A stretch of 64,000 nucleotides of DNA from positions 930,001 to 994,000 of the forward strand of contig NZ_FNNP01000001.1 of the NCBI RefSeq assembly GCF_900106805.1. The letters run 5' to 3'. A program made the translations under genes and the position numbers. Shown here one piece after another: positions 18,631 to 28,068 of the stretch. Within the stretch, counting starts at the first letter, position 1. Every line of letters begins with the position of its first letter. This DNA is from Ruegeria halocynthiae. Lineage in GTDB: Bacteria > Pseudomonadota > Alphaproteobacteria > Rhodobacterales > Rhodobacteraceae. The notes under the pieces are model-generated. The model was not told the origin of the DNA, ran no database searches, and saw only the letters and a list, made by a program, of their open reading frames with translations.

Positions 18631-18710
18631 CGTCCTGAACACGGCGACCATAAAAACAGCGATGCGTGAAGCCGTCAGGCATTCGCGCTGGCCGACCAAC
18701 AGGGGCTAAT

Positions 18711-19757
18711 ATGGGACTTTTCATTTTAAGGCGCGTCGGCATCATGCTTGTGACAGCATTGTGCCTGACATTCCTGGTCTTCTTTTTGACCAACCTCTAT
18801 CCGAACCTCGAAAAACTTGCCAAGACGCAAGGCAATTTCCGAATGTCGGATGAACAGGTCGAGAGTTTTCTGCAAAAAGGCGGATATCTTCAGTCAACGC
18901 CGGTCAAGTATGGCGAATGGCTGGGTGTGCTACCCTCATACCGACATACGAATGAGGATGGTACCGTTCAGGGTCGATGCATTCTGCCGGGCAAAACCGC
19001 TGAAGAGTCACCCAATTTCTGCGGTATTCTGCAAGGATATTGGGGATATTCATCCGTCTTCAAGCAAGAGGTCTCAACCGTTGTTGGCAACAGGTTGGCT
19101 TTGACCGGGCGGCTGATGTTCTGGGTGATGCTGCTGATGGTCCCCTCGGCGCTGATCCTTGGAATTTTGGCGGGGATGAAAGAAGGCTCGGCTACCGACC
19201 GGACGCTTTCGACTATTGCCATTACGACGACCGCGACGCCGGAATACGTGTCAGGTGTTATCTTCATTGCGATCTTCACCTCATCCGCTGTCGGATTGAA
19301 GTGGTTTAAGGGTACTGCCACGCAAGCGATGGAAAACCCGACATTCGAGAACTTCTTCTTACCGGTGTTGACGATTGCGCTTTATGGAATGGGGTATATC
19401 GCCCGCATGACCCGCGCTTCGATGACCGAGGTGATGACGGCGCAATACGTCAGGACTGCTCGTCTGAAGGGGGTGTCCTTCCCCAACATCGTTATGAAGC
19501 ACGCGCTGCGCAATGCGTTGATCGCGCCGTTTACCGTCATCATGCTTCAATTCCCTTGGCTGCTGAACGGTGTCGTGATCGTCGAGACCCTGTTCAATTA
19601 CAAAGGGTTTGGCTGGGCGCTGGTACAGGCAGCAGGCAACAACGACATTCAGTTGTTGCTGGCGATCTCGGTCGTGTCGGTTTTCGTGGTGCTGGTGACG
19701 CAGCTGATCTCGGATATCGGATACGTCTATCTCAACCCACGCATTCGCATTTCATAA
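18711..19757 (+). CDS. ABC importer permease (DppB/OppB type)
   Basis: A 348-residue inner-membrane permease. The N-terminal GLFILRRVGIMLVTALCLTF is the usual first span of DppB-type proteins; about six spans follow. The cytoplasmic coupling helix is visible in RTARLKGVSFPNIVMKHALR. It has an extra soluble segment at about 45-115 (VKYGEWLGVLPSYRH, CILPGKTAEES), as in some family members. I chose ATG 18711, preceded by AGGGGC five bases upstream. The partner permease starts 13 bases after its end. Confidence 0.93.
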   Translation: MGLFILRRVGIMLVTALCLTFLVFFLTNLYPNLEKLAKTQGNFRMSDEQVESFLQKGGYLQSTPVKYGEWLGVLPSYRHTNEDGTVQGRCILPGKTAEESPNFCGILQGYWGYSSVFKQEVSTVVGNRLALTGRLMFWVMLLMVPSALILGILAGMKEGSATDRTLSTIAITTTATPEYVSGVIFIAIFTSSAVGLKWFKGTATQAMENPTFENFFLPVLTIALYGMGYIARMTRASMTEVMTAQYVRTARLKGVSFPNIVMKHALRNALIAPFTVIMLQFPWLLNGVVIVETLFNYKGFGWALVQAAGNNDIQLLLAISVVSVFVVLVTQLISDIGYVYLNPRIRIS

Positions 19758-19770
19758 GGAGGGTTAGATC

Positions 19771-21234
19771 ATGGAACCACTTACCTGGACCGGCTCTATC
19801 GCCTTCCTGAACCCGATACTGGCATTGGCTTTGGGGCTGATGGCCTTGTCCATTGTCGTATGGATGCTGGCCAGCATGGTCTTGCCCGAAGACCAAATGA
19901 CCGTGAACCCGGACGGCACGTTGACCTCAAGCTCAGGTCTGCGGAACCTAATACAAGCGGCATTGCGCTACAGCTTTCTGGCCAGCGTGGGGCTTGCGGT
20001 CGCTTATGTCTTACTGGGTATCCTGATGGGCACCAGCGCAGGAATTATCGGAGCGATTTCTCAGCAATTCCTGCCGGTTTGGCTGTCGCTGATCTTTCTC
20101 TATGCCATGTCGATAGCGTTCAAACGAAAGCTGGGGCTTTACGGCAAGCTGTTTGACAGCCCCATTGGAATGATTGGATTTGGTCTTGTGATGTTTTGGG
20201 TCTTCACCGGCATCTTCGGCGCGCTGGACCTGATCGTGACCCATGATCCGCTGTCGCAGATCTCGGGAATGAAAAACAAGGTGCCGGGCACACCTTTACC
20301 CAACCTGGAGGACGGCCAATACGCCTGGTATCTGCTGGGCGGCGACAACCTTGCCCGAGACGTCTTCAGCCGGATGGTAAAGGGCGCCTGGATCGTCGTC
20401 CAAATCGCCCCGCTGGCGACGATGTTTGCCTTCATGGTCGGTATCACCCTCGGTCTGCCCGCGGGTTATTATAGTGGTCGGCTGGATACACTTCTGTCGT
20501 TCCTGGCCAATCTGATCCTAGCCTTCCCGGTTATCCTGCTGTTTTATCTGCTGGTGACACCCGAGATCGTGGCAACTGGCGTGCCAAATTATATGGCCGC
20601 TATCCTATTTGTCTTCCCGATCATTTTCCTCGGTGTGCTGTTGAATTCCCGGTACTATACACGGCCTAATTTCAGAACCCCGCTGTTGATCGGCGTTCTG
20701 GGTGTGGCGCTCTGGCTATACCTTTCGTTGATCTCAACGGGTGGGTACATCATCAATACCGACAGCTATCGCATCTGGGGTCTGCCGACTTATCTCGATC
20801 TGTTCGACATTCCGGGCGGTATTCTGGTGGTGTTTGTTTCGGTGGTCTTCGTGAACTCGCCAACGGTGTTCCGCATCGTGCGCGGTCTGGCGCTAGACAT
20901 CAAAACCCGCGACTACGTGGCTGCAGCCCAGACCCGAGGTGAAGGGCCGTGGTACATCATGCTGTGGGAAATCCTGCCCAATGCACGTGGCCCACTGATC
21001 GTCGATTTCTGTCTGCGTATTGGCTATACCACCATCCTTCTGGGAACCTTGGGATTTTTCGGACTGGGCTTACCGCCGGAAAGTCCGGATTGGGGCTCGA
21101 CGATCAATGAAGGGCGAAAGCTTTTATCGGTCTACCTACACCCCGCCCTTCCGCCTGCACTGGCGCTATTGTCGCTGGTTCTTGGTTTGAACCTGTTGGC
21201 GGATGGTCTGCGCGAAGAAAGTCTGAAGGACTGA
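19771..21234 (+). CDS. ABC importer permease (DppC/OppC type), extended N-terminus
   Basis: A 487-residue permease, longer than the usual 280-300 residues of DppC proteins. The conserved core is in the second half: GGDNLARDVFSRMVKGAW, the coupling helix around TRDYVAAAQTRGEGPWYIML, and the family ending LLADGLREESLKD. The first 150 residues add about three extra membrane spans (13-37, 66-92, 100-113) and a loop. It follows the first permease with an AAGGAGGG ribosome site. Together they should form the heterodimeric channel of the importer. Confidence 0.92.
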   Translation: MEPLTWTGSIAFLNPILALALGLMALSIVVWMLASMVLPEDQMTVNPDGTLTSSSGLRNLIQAALRYSFLASVGLAVAYVLLGILMGTSAGIIGAISQQFLPVWLSLIFLYAMSIAFKRKLGLYGKLFDSPIGMIGFGLVMFWVFTGIFGALDLIVTHDPLSQISGMKNKVPGTPLPNLEDGQYAWYLLGGDNLARDVFSRMVKGAWIVVQIAPLATMFAFMVGITLGLPAGYYSGRLDTLLSFLANLILAFPVILLFYLLVTPEIVATGVPNYMAAILFVFPIIFLGVLLNSRYYTRPNFRTPLLIGVLGVALWLYLSLISTGGYIINTDSYRIWGLPTYLDLFDIPGGILVVFVSVVFVNSPTVFRIVRGLALDIKTRDYVAAAQTRGEGPWYIMLWEILPNARGPLIVDFCLRIGYTTILLGTLGFFGLGLPPESPDWGSTINEGRKLLSVYLHPALPPALALLSLVLGLNLLADGLREESLKD

Positions 21235-21245
21235 AGTGAGAGTGG

Positions 21246-21296
21246 CCGGGGGGCCAGCCCCCCGGACCCCCCGAGATATTTTTAGCCAGATGAAGG
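21246..21296. repeat. REP-like GC-rich palindromic element
   Basis: Between the second permease and the ATPase lies CCGGGGGG-CCAG-CCCCCCGG (21246-21265), an 8-base-pair perfect stem. After it come ACCCCCCGAGATATTTTTAG and CCAGATGAAG. I recall very similar sequences (GC hairpin, then CCCCCGAGATATTT and AGATGAAG) scattered between genes in Roseobacter-group genomes. Only one copy is seen here, so repetition must be checked genome-wide. It could act as a stabilising or attenuating hairpin inside the operon. Confidence 0.55.
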
Positions 21297-21327
21297 GGAT
21301 CCCCGGACTCTCGCGAGGAGATACAAG

Positions 21328-23415
21328 ATGAACAAACTTGCGGATTATGAGGGACCCATTCTGGAGATCGATAAACTTTCGATTTCCTTCTTTACGCGCC
21401 TTCGGGAAATACCAGCCGTAATGGACTTTTCCGTTAGTGTTCAGCCCGGTGAGGCCGTTGGCCTTGTAGGTGAATCAGGCTGTGGAAAATCCACCGTCGC
21501 TTTGGGCGTTATGCAGGATTTAGGCAAGAACGGTCGCGTCGTCGGCGGTTCGATCAAATTTAAAGGCCGGGATCTCGGCGATATGACCAGCGAAGAATTG
21601 CGCGACATTCGCGGCAACGAGATTGCGATGATCTATCAGGAGCCGATGGCTTCGCTGAACCCGGCGATGAAGATCGGCAGGCAACTGATGGAAGTGCCGA
21701 TGATTCACGAAGGTGTTGGCAAGGAAGAGGCCTACGCCCGCGCGCTTGAGGTCGTCACCGATGTTCGCCTGCCCGACCCCGAGCGGATGCTGAATTCCTT
21801 TCCGCATCAGTTGTCCGGCGGTCAGCAGCAGCGCATCGTGATTGCCATGGCGCTGATGTCGAAACCTGCGCTGCTGATCCTGGATGAGCCAACGACGGCT
21901 TTGGACGTGACCGTTGAGGCCGCAGTGGTCGAACTGGTCAAGGATTTGGGTAAGAAATATGGCACCTCGATGCTGTTTATCTCGCACAACCTTGGTCTCG
22001 TTTTGGAAACCTGTGATCGGCTGTGTGTGATGTATTCGGGCGAAGCGGTCGAACGAGGCTCGATCAAGGATGTATTCGACGAAATGCAGCACCCATATAC
22101 GCAGGCGCTGTTCCGCTCGATCCCGTTGCCGGGGGCCGATAAGAACTCACGCCCGCTTGTGGCCATTCCGGGAAACTTCCCACTGCCCCATGAGCGCCCC
22201 TCGGGCTGTAACTTTGGCCCACGCTGCGACTATTTCGAGGAAGGACGCTGTGATGCCAAAGACATCCTGATGGAAGCGGTGCCCGGGAACGACAGGCACC
22301 ATACACGCTGTCTGAAATTCCAGGAGATTGATTGGAACGCTCCTATCACCTTGGGTGACCAAAAAGAAAAGGGTGAAATCGGCCGTGTCGTCCTGAAAAT
22401 GGACAACCTCAAGAAGTACTATGAGGTGGCTGCGAATGCATTGTTCGGTGGTGGCGAAACGAAAGTTGTCAAAGCCAACGAAACTCTGAGTTTTGAGGCG
22501 CATGAATCCGAGACACTCGCAATTGTGGGCGAATCTGGTTGTGGCAAATCCACGTTTGCGAAGGTTCTGATGGGTCTGGAAACCGCGACCGACGGGCAGA
22601 TCCTGCTGGATAATCGCAACATCGAACATGTGCCTATCGAAGAGAGGGACGCGAAGACCGTGGGCGAGGTACAGATGGTGTTCCAGAACCCGTTCGATAC
22701 GCTAAATCCGTCGATGACTGTCGGGCGTCAGATCATTCGCGCCTTAGAGATCTTTGGCATCGGTAATTCAGAGGCCGAACGGAAGAAACGGATGCTCGAG
22801 CTGCTGGACCTCGTAAAGCTGCCGCGCGCTTTTGCCGACCGAATGCCGCGCCAGCTGTCAGGAGGGCAGAAACAGCGCGTGGGTATCGCACGTGCCTTTG
22901 CTGGCGACGCGAGGATCGTTGTCGCGGACGAACCAGTCTCGGCTCTGGATGTTTCGGTACAGGCGGCGGTGACCGATTTGTTGATGGAAATTCAGCGGGA
23001 ACACAAAACCACGCTGCTGTTCATCAGCCACGATCTGTCCATCGTGCGCTATCTCAGCGATCGGGTGATGGTGATGTATCTGGGACATGTGGTCGAACTT
23101 GGCACAACCGATCAGGTTTTTGCACCACCCTATCACCCCTATACCGAGGCCCTGTTAAGCGCCGTACCGATCGCAGATACATCGATCGAGAAACAGCATA
23201 TCGTGCTGGAGGGCGACATCCCTTCGGCCATGAATCCGCCACCGGGTTGCCCGTTTCAGACGCGTTGCCGCTGGAAGTCACAAGTGCCGGACGGACGCTG
23301 CGAGTCCCATGTGCCTCCGGTTCAGACGCTTGCAGATGGGCATCAGGTTAAATGCCATCTTGCAGAAGACATTCTGGCCAAAATGGAGCCTGTCATAAAA
23401 ATCGCGGCCGAATAA
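21328..23415 (+). CDS. ABC importer ATPase, DppD-DppF fusion
   Basis: A 695-residue protein that joins the two ATPases of a peptide-type importer. The first half has Walker A GESGCGKST (about 50-58), signature LSGGQQQR, Walker B LLILDEPTTALD and an oligopeptide-type C-terminal extension with cysteines (GCNFGPRCDYFEEGRC). The second half repeats the set: GESGCGKST, LSGGQKQR, IVVADEPVSALD and GCPFQTRCRW. The cysteine clusters resemble the oligo_HPY iron-sulfur-binding tail. Both ATPase sites look intact. It is the last gene of the importer operon and is followed by a terminator. Confidence 0.95.
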   Translation: MNKLADYEGPILEIDKLSISFFTRLREIPAVMDFSVSVQPGEAVGLVGESGCGKSTVALGVMQDLGKNGRVVGGSIKFKGRDLGDMTSEELRDIRGNEIAMIYQEPMASLNPAMKIGRQLMEVPMIHEGVGKEEAYARALEVVTDVRLPDPERMLNSFPHQLSGGQQQRIVIAMALMSKPALLILDEPTTALDVTVEAAVVELVKDLGKKYGTSMLFISHNLGLVLETCDRLCVMYSGEAVERGSIKDVFDEMQHPYTQALFRSIPLPGADKNSRPLVAIPGNFPLPHERPSGCNFGPRCDYFEEGRCDAKDILMEAVPGNDRHHTRCLKFQEIDWNAPITLGDQKEKGEIGRVVLKMDNLKKYYEVAANALFGGGETKVVKANETLSFEAHESETLAIVGESGCGKSTFAKVLMGLETATDGQILLDNRNIEHVPIEERDAKTVGEVQMVFQNPFDTLNPSMTVGRQIIRALEIFGIGNSEAERKKRMLELLDLVKLPRAFADRMPRQLSGGQKQRVGIARAFAGDARIVVADEPVSALDVSVQAAVTDLLMEIQREHKTTLLFISHDLSIVRYLSDRVMVMYLGHVVELGTTDQVFAPPYHPYTEALLSAVPIADTSIEKQHIVLEGDIPSAMNPPPGCPFQTRCRWKSQVPDGRCESHVPPVQTLADGHQVKCHLAEDILAKMEPVIKIAAE

Positions 23416-23431
23416 ATCCCGCAAACGAAGA

Positions 23432-23459
23432 AAAGGGGCCGGTCCAAGACCGGCCCTTT
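23432..23459 (+). terminator. Terminator of the ABC importer operon
   Basis: GGCCGGTC (23437-23444) pairs with GACCGGCC (23448-23455) around a CAA loop, extended by AAAG/CTTT. It lies 17 bases after the ATPase stop. The T run is short, so termination may be leaky. The convergent metallo-beta-lactamase gene ends 70 bases beyond. Confidence 0.75.
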
Positions 23460-23529
23460 CAATTTGCGTCGGGTTTGGTGGGGAGACAGGCGACGCAGGT
23501 TGTGGGTGAGTGGCAGGTTCTGTTTGCAA

Positions 23530-24516
23530 TCAGCCCGTCATCACGTTGTTGCCGAAATGCATGAACTCCTGGTTCATACCAGCAACATCTCCGGCTTCCA
23601 GCTTCAGACTTGCACTGTCGAGCATCTTGTAACTCTTCTGACTTTTGACCCAATCATCTGCGGCCTGCAGCGTCGTCAGTGTGTATGAGGTTACTTCATT
23701 GAGGTAGTGGGTTGGAATGATGACCTTGGGCTTAAGTTTGGCAACAATATCATTGCCCTGGTCAAAGCTAAGAATGTGCTCTGATCCATCGACGGGCAGA
23801 GTCAACACATCCACCTGCCCGATTGCATCCCAGAACTCTTGAGGTGGATTGTGGCGGTTGTCACCCCAGATCAAGGTGCGAATGCCTCCGGTTTCAACGA
23901 GGTAGACCACCATGTCCATGTGCCCCACATTATTCGGCGGGCAAGCTTCAACGCCGAATTCAGCCAGAGCGTTGGTCCAGTCGTACCATCCCGGTGCAAC
24001 GCAGGCGTGCTTGTCGGCAAAGCCTGTGATCTTGAGATCAGCAAACTCAAAATTCCCAGCCATTCGGTCCAGAACCATCGTCGAACTGGGGCGTTCGACG
24101 GCGTCATGGTCGAAATGTGCGTGGGTGGACATGGTGATATCAACCGGGATCTGCGGAAACTCATTGCGGAACCACAAACCCCAGGCGCCCGATGGGTCAT
24201 CGCGCCATGGGTCGAACAATACTGTCGCTCCGTCAGGAGAGGTGATCTTGATGGCGCAGTGACCGTAGTAATCGATCCCAACTGTTCCCGCGCTGGCTTG
24301 ACCGGTTGAACCTTGCAAATTGATCACATGGTTATTGTTGCCCGGCTGCAGCCAAGCCTGCGATTGCGCTTCGGCCGGTTTGCTGCCCAGCAGAGAGGCC
24401 CCTGCCCCTACACCCGCAGCGCCGGCTGCCACAAAGAATGACCGGCGCGACAGGCCGTTTGCCAATGCGTCGCGCTCTCCGTTCAACATCGTCGGTTTCA
24501 GATCTTTGCAATCCAT
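23530..24516 (-). CDS. Tat-exported metallo-beta-lactamase-fold hydrolase
   Basis: A 328-residue protein with a twin-arginine leader (LSRRSFFVAAGAAG, Arg24-Arg25; cleavage near AEAQ 51) and a metallo-beta-lactamase fold of the UlaG-like group. The metal motif is THAHFDHD (His132, His134, Asp136, His137); further ligands are GHMD, GDNRH and PTHYLNE. The substrate is unknown; lactonase or phosphodiesterase activity is possible. It is convergent to the importer operon and lies downstream of a GAF-LuxR regulator on the same strand. I infer that exported hydrolase and Tat-exported binding protein may work on the same compound, but only from position. Confidence 0.9.
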   Translation of the reverse strand: MDCKDLKPTMLNGERDALANGLSRRSFFVAAGAAGVGAGASLLGSKPAEAQSQAWLQPGNNNHVINLQGSTGQASAGTVGIDYYGHCAIKITSPDGATVLFDPWRDDPSGAWGLWFRNEFPQIPVDITMSTHAHFDHDAVERPSSTMVLDRMAGNFEFADLKITGFADKHACVAPGWYDWTNALAEFGVEACPPNNVGHMDMVVYLVETGGIRTLIWGDNRHNPPQEFWDAIGQVDVLTLPVDGSEHILSFDQGNDIVAKLKPKVIIPTHYLNEVTSYTLTTLQAADDWVKSQKSYKMLDSASLKLEAGDVAGMNQEFMHFGNNVMTG

Positions 24517-24644
24517 TCTAGTCCTCCCGATTGCGAGGGCACGAGTTAATCCGCGCCTCGTTAATCAGACTAGCAAGGTCAGCATAGGACGCTCAGGTCA
24601 GAAAAATCGGGGGGAAATATGGGGGCAATCCCCATATTCCAAGA

Positions 24645-25610
24645 TCACGAAATTGACAAAAGATGGCTACGTAGATTTTGATCCCGGCCTTCCAGGCCCA
24701 GTTTCCGGCGAATATTGTTGCGATGAAAATCAATAGTGGACGTCTCACGCGACATGGCACGGGCGATATCCTTAGTGGTTTTACCTGACATGACCAGTTG
24801 CGCGATTTCGATCTCCGTCGGCGTCATAATCGAAAACGCATCCGAGAGTTTATCGGAAATCATCAAGGTGATATCTTGCAGATTCCGCTCAGTCAGTTCC
24901 AGGTAAACCTGCGCGGCACTGCCCTCGGTCAGCTGCCCCCGCAACTTGTCCAGATATGGCAGAACCATCGTTCGGACCCGTTCAACGATATCCTGATCAC
25001 GGTCCTTTCGATCGTCGTCCAGACTGGTCAACAACACCCGCAACGCCGTGTTCGTTTCCTGCAGTTCCTGTGTCCTTACTTTGACGCGATGTTCCAGTTG
25101 CGCCAGAGTTTCATTCAGTTTGTTTTCCAGCGCCCGGCGCAGGTAAACCTCTTGAATCAAAGCCAAATCCGACTCGACCATACGGGCAAACTGCGCCAAC
25201 CCCTTGCGGAACAGCAGGGCGCGTCGATTGCGGTTGCGATCCAGTACGCAAATAGTGCCAAAGACTAAACCGTCCGGCCATTTCAACGGAAACCCGATGT
25301 AAAAGGACATGCCATGTTCCATGTCCTCATTGTCGCTCCAGACAGGATCGCAGGTTGCATCCTCGACCACCAATTCTCCGTCACGCTCCAGAACACCCTG
25401 GCAATACAGCTTTGGATTCAGGCGAAAATTCATACCAACAGGATACGGATTTTCCGGATGATCCGAGGATATTAGAACCGCGTGATCCGGTGCCTCGGTC
25501 TTCATGATCAACGTGGCAGGTACGTCGGCAAGTTGCGAAACCAGATCAACCAGCCGCTGCCAGTTGGCCATCGTGTCAGGTGGGATATCCGGTCGAGCCT
25601 TGATCATCAC
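24645..25610 (-). CDS. GAF-type sensor with LuxR helix-turn-helix
   Basis: A 321-residue one-protein regulator. Residues about 15-165 look like a GAF domain (LYCQGVLERDGELVVEDA, GFPLKWPDGLVFGTICVLD). A coiled coil follows (about 170-210) and a helical stretch. The C-terminal 60 residues form a LuxR/FixJ DNA-binding domain: LTPTEIEIAQLVMSG-like entry (here MTPTEIEIAQLVMSGKTTKD) and STIDFHRNNIRRKLG. There is no receiver or autoinducer domain. The gene for the exported hydrolase starts 128 bases after its stop, which makes that gene and the importer the nearest candidate targets. Confidence 0.88.
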   Translation of the reverse strand: MMIKARPDIPPDTMANWQRLVDLVSQLADVPATLIMKTEAPDHAVLISSDHPENPYPVGMNFRLNPKLYCQGVLERDGELVVEDATCDPVWSDNEDMEHGMSFYIGFPLKWPDGLVFGTICVLDRNRNRRALLFRKGLAQFARMVESDLALIQEVYLRRALENKLNETLAQLEHRVKVRTQELQETNTALRVLLTSLDDDRKDRDQDIVERVRTMVLPYLDKLRGQLTEGSAAQVYLELTERNLQDITLMISDKLSDAFSIMTPTEIEIAQLVMSGKTTKDIARAMSRETSTIDFHRNNIRRKLGLEGRDQNLRSHLLSIS

Positions 25611-25693
25611 AAAAAATACCGGTCTGGGAACTACCTTACCAGACTAGGGTAGTGTTCAGCACTTGATCAAGAATCAGAGTCGCTGCGGCGCAG

Positions 25694-26272
25694 CTAGCCG
25701 CCCCAGATCACTTTCACGTAGTTCTGAGTTTCTTTGTAAGGCGGGATGCCACCGTGCTTCTCGACCGCTTTTGGGCCTGCATTGTAGGCTGCAAGAGCAA
25801 GGCGCCAGGACTTGAACTTGCGATATTGCCACGACAAGTAGCGCGCGCCACCTTCCAGATTCTGAATAGGATCATGCGGATTGACGCCTAACAAACTGGC
25901 CGTCTGCGGCATCAATTGCGCCAGGCCCAATGCACCTTTGTGTGATTTGGCATGTGGGTTCCAGCCACTTTCCTGCTGCACGAGGCGCAAAAACAATTCT
26001 TCCGGCACGTTATGTTGCCGCGCAGCTTTTCGGGCGTGATCGAGATACTGGCCTTTGTAGTTGCCGGTATAGCGTTTGACGAATTTTCCGCGTTCAGCCT
26101 TGGGTTTAAGCCGCTCTGAATCGCGGTACTGCGAGGCAGCGCGGTTATCCAGCACCTTGGATTGCTTGAGAAACAGTGCTTTGCGATTCTTTGTCGACAG
26201 CGTTTCAGCCTGCGTCGCAAAAGACGTCAGACAAAGGCCCAATATCGAAATACCACCGACCAGAAAACGCAT
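25694..26272 (-). CDS. Lytic transglycosylase, SLT domain
   Basis: Cuts peptidoglycan glycan strands in the periplasm. I start at ATG 26272, giving 192 residues with signal peptide [19 protein letters not shown] ending near TQAET; a longer frame begins at 26353 but its extension has no leader character. The SLT fold shows the catalytic glutamate in [16 protein letters not shown], then [29 protein letters not shown] and [12 protein letters not shown]. It is divergent from ssb. The region before the catalytic domain (about 20-80) is basic and probably disordered. Confidence 0.93.
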   Translation of the reverse strand: MRFLVGGISILGLCLTSFATQAETLSTKNRKALFLKQSKVLDNRAASQYRDSERLKPKAERGKFVKRYTGNYKGQYLDHARKAARQHNVPEELFLRLVQQESGWNPHAKSHKGALGLAQLMPQTASLLGVNPHDPIQNLEGGARYLSWQYRKFKSWRLALAAYNAGPKAVEKHGGIPPYKETQNYVKVIWGG

Positions 26273-26478
26273 TAATGCTAATCCTGCACCCTCAACAACC
26301 AGACGGATTATAGTTGAAACAGCCGAAAATGAAAGCTTGGTTAAGGCAGCCATAATATTTTCTCGATCCGCGTTGCACCATCAATCGTGTTTTAACCACG
26401 TCGCAGCCCGTATAGGGTCAGCACAGAATACAGCGCCAGATTCGGGCGCGATCCAGACAGTCAAGAACGAGGGAATAT

Positions 26479-26970
26479 ATGGCGGGTTCAGTCAACAAGG
26501 TCATTCTGATCGGCAATCTTGGTGCCGATCCTGAGGTGCGGTCGTTCCAGAACGGTGGAAAGGTCTGTAACCTGCGCATCGCGACCTCCGAATCTTGGAA
26601 AGACCGTAACACCGGTGAGCGTCGGGACCGGACCCAATGGCACACGGTCGCCATCTTCTCGGAACCTCTGGTCCGCGTTGCCGAGCAATATCTGCGTAAG
26701 GGCAGCAAAGTCTATATCGAAGGCCAGCTTGAAACACGCAAGTGGCAGGATCAATCGGGGCAGGACAGATATACGACCGAGGTTGTCCTGCGACCCTATC
26801 GCAGCGAACTGACCATGCTTGATGCCCGCGGTGAAGGCGGCGGCAGCGGAGGTGGTAGTTATGGCGGCGGAGGTCAGGCCGGTGGCGGCTATGGTGACCC
26901 CTATGGCGGGTCATCCAGTGCACCTGCACCGGCCTCGGGCGGAATCGACGACGACGAGATTCCGTTCTAA
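26479..26970 (+). CDS. ssb: Single-stranded DNA-binding protein
   Basis: The 163-residue SSB begins with an OB fold, [17 protein letters not shown], then [11 protein letters not shown] and [19 protein letters not shown] glycine-rich linker (about 113-150) leads to the acidic tip DDDEIPF that recruits partner proteins. No LexA box (GAAC-N7-GAAC or its complement) was found in the 206-base intergenic region to the lytic transglycosylase, though ssb is SOS-controlled in some alphaproteobacteria. The site-2 protease gene follows after 18 bases. Confidence 0.97.
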   Translation: MAGSVNKVILIGNLGADPEVRSFQNGGKVCNLRIATSESWKDRNTGERRDRTQWHTVAIFSEPLVRVAEQYLRKGSKVYIEGQLETRKWQDQSGQDRYTTEVVLRPYRSELTMLDARGEGGGSGGGSYGGGGQAGGGYGDPYGGSSSAPAPASGGIDDDEIPF

Positions 26971-26988
26971 CCCAAACGGAGATACAAT

Positions 26989-28059
26989 ATGGCATGGTCC
27001 TTCTCACTTGGCCGATTGCTCGGCTCGGAACTGAGGGTCCATGTCACCTTCTTTTTGTTGTTGGCGTGGGTTGGCTTTGCAGCCTATTCCAATGGCGGCT
27101 GGCCTGCTGTCATTGACAACATGCTGTTCGTTCTGGCCTTGTTCGCCTGCGTTGTCGCCCATGAATTTGGCCACGCCCTTATGGCACGGCGATACGGTAT
27201 CCGGACCCCCGATATCACCCTGTTGCCAATTGGCGGGCTTGCGCGCCTTGAGCGGATGCCCGAAAAACCGATGCAAGAGGTTTGGGTGGCGTTGGCTGGC
27301 CCTGCCGTAAACATAGTGATCTGGGCCGTGCTGGTCATCTTGGGCGCCGGGATGCAGCTTGGATCTCTGGCTCAGATCGATTCCGCGGGAACAGGGCTGC
27401 TCAACCGTCTGGCCTATGTGAACCTGCTACTGGCAGCCTTCAACATGATCCCGGCTTTTCCAATGGACGGCGGGCGCGTCTTCCGTGCCTTGCTGTGCAT
27501 GAGGATGGAGCGCGTCAAAGCTACTCGCATTGCTGCTGTTGGTGGCCAGATTGTTGCCGTTGGGCTTGGCTTTCTGGGGCTGACTTCGGGCAACCCGATA
27601 CTGGTGCTGATTGCAGTCTTTGTCTTCATCGCCGCCAGTGCTGAGAATCAGGACGTCGCGCTGCGCTCGGTTGCGCGGCGGGTCATGGCGCGGGATGCGA
27701 TGATCACCAAGTTCACGGCGCTGTCACCCGACGACACACTAGCGACCGCGGCGCAGGCAGTTATTCACACAACCCAGCACGAGTTTCCGGTTCTCGCACA
27801 GGATGGCAACCTGATGGGGTTCGTCACCCGCGATCGTCTGTTTACCGCCCTGGCGAGCGATCACCCCCGATCAGACACGGCAGTGTCGATCATGGAAACT
27901 GATATCCCGCAGGTGCAGCTGACCAGTGGGTTGGACAAAGTTCTGAATGACCTGCACAATGGTGCTCCTGCAATTGCCGTCTGCAGCAAATCGGGGCACA
28001 TGGTCGGTTACATCACCCGGGAAAACATAGGCGAACTGATGGTGATCCAAGGGCGTTGA
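26989..28059 (+). CDS. Site-2-type intramembrane metalloprotease with two CBS domains
   Basis: A 356-residue M50 family membrane protease. The zinc motif HEFGH (His58, Glu59, His62) sits in a membrane span, and the third ligand is Asp160 in NMIPAFPMDGGRVFRA. Four to six spans cover residues 15-215. Two CBS domains follow (about 230-285 and 295-350), which commonly bind adenine nucleotides and could tie proteolysis to energy state. The substrate is unknown; anti-sigma factors are typical for the clan. It shares its stop region with convergent aroB, only nine bases away, so no separate terminator fits. Confidence 0.92.
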   Translation: MAWSFSLGRLLGSELRVHVTFFLLLAWVGFAAYSNGGWPAVIDNMLFVLALFACVVAHEFGHALMARRYGIRTPDITLLPIGGLARLERMPEKPMQEVWVALAGPAVNIVIWAVLVILGAGMQLGSLAQIDSAGTGLLNRLAYVNLLLAAFNMIPAFPMDGGRVFRALLCMRMERVKATRIAAVGGQIVAVGLGFLGLTSGNPILVLIAVFVFIAASAENQDVALRSVARRVMARDAMITKFTALSPDDTLATAAQAVIHTTQHEFPVLAQDGNLMGFVTRDRLFTALASDHPRSDTAVSIMETDIPQVQLTSGLDKVLNDLHNGAPAIAVCSKSGHMVGYITRENIGELMVIQGR

Positions 28060-28068
28060 CCCTCTGTC

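Noticed and set aside
26354..26478. LexA box before ssb
   Set aside because: No GAAC-N7-GAAC or GTTC-N7-GTTC with correct spacing is present.
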